A DNA stretch of 6,455 bases from the NCBI GenBank assembly GCA_946478765.1, contig CAMLDH010000227.1, forward strand, positions 1-6,455, written 5' to 3'. Each line of letters starts with the position of its first letter. Within the stretch, counting starts at the first letter, position 1. The notes under the pieces are model-generated. The model was not told the DNA's origin. It did not search any database and saw only the letters and a program-made list of their open reading frames with translations. Below are positions 6,414-6,455 of this stretch, in pieces. Position numbers and translations under genes: made by a program. This stretch comes from an uncultured Oxalobacteraceae bacterium. GTDB lineage: Bacteria; Pseudomonadota; Gammaproteobacteria; Burkholderiales; Burkholderiaceae.

Positions 6414-6455
6414 TCGGTCCCCGTCGCGGCACGGGCAGCGAAGTGCGCAGTACGC
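6414..6455 (+). other. GC-rich, foldable sequence at the putative transcript start; identity unknown
   Basis: This 42-base stretch after the candidate -10 box contains CCCGT (6420-6424) and ACGGG (6431-6435), a five-pair GC-rich stem with a six-base loop that would sit at the very 5' end of the predicted transcript. It is followed by GCAGCGAAGTGCGCAGTACGC-like purine/GC-rich sequence to the window end, in which I see no start codon with a ribosome binding site and no tRNA, rRNA, tmRNA or RNase P RNA beginning. It may be the leader of a gene or a stable RNA whose body lies outside the window. Confidence 0.3.

Noticed and set aside
6396..6455. tRNA or rRNA gene at the right end
   Set aside because: The GTTCG near 6412 hints at a T-loop, but no acceptor, D-arm or anticodon arrangement can be formed, and the sequence does not begin like 16S rRNA, tmRNA or RNase P RNA.
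1..6455. Mobile elements, CRISPR arrays, defence or biosynthetic systems
   Set aside because: No transposase, integrase, terminal repeats, regularly spaced repeats or recognisable system genes occur; the content is mainly housekeeping and envelope genes.

Overview
The window reads as the end of a draft contig from a betaproteobacterium, most likely Burkholderiales and plausibly Oxalobacteraceae (Herminiimonas/Collimonas-like). This placement rests on remembered family resemblance of the proteins (a DUF1631 protein, a pepN-fbp pair, a DUF4136 lipoprotein) and a moderately GC-rich composition; no search was run. The first 47 bases are not genomic. They match the Illumina TruSeq universal (P5-side) adapter, so biological sequence starts at base 48.

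Layout. On the + strand, bases 48-174 hold a short open frame that encodes one membrane segment. It overlaps by a GTGA tetranucleotide the next gene (171-1373), which encodes only the C-terminal half of a DUF1631 protein. Two lipoprotein genes on the minus strand converge on it. The first (1405-2037) is a DUF4136 lipoprotein with a striking aromatic/proline-rich centre. The second (2125-2466) is a small lipoprotein of unknown function. Between them is a good -10 box with a poor -35, preceded by three GTTAC/GTAAC half-sites, which looks like an activator-controlled promoter. A 68-base divergent spacer then separates the lipoproteins from pepN (2535-5195, aminopeptidase N), followed by fbp (5278-6279, class I fructose-1,6-bisphosphatase). 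The last 176 bases contain no protein gene. They carry inverted repeats and a plausible sigma70 promoter reading rightward off the end of the window, into GC-rich sequence that could fold at the start of its transcript.

How the genes work together. PepN (peptide turnover) and Fbp (gluconeogenesis) are housekeeping enzymes that lie in the same direction 82 bases apart. They may share transcription, although fbp has its own strong ribosome binding site. The two lipoproteins are probably sorted to the outer membrane, and at least the DUF4136 one may respond to an envelope-type regulator. No mobile element, CRISPR array, tRNA or rRNA was recognised. I do not see a convincing new system here. The points most worth checking are the adapter at the edge, the half-length DUF1631 gene, the GTTAC array, and the unidentified transcript at the right end.
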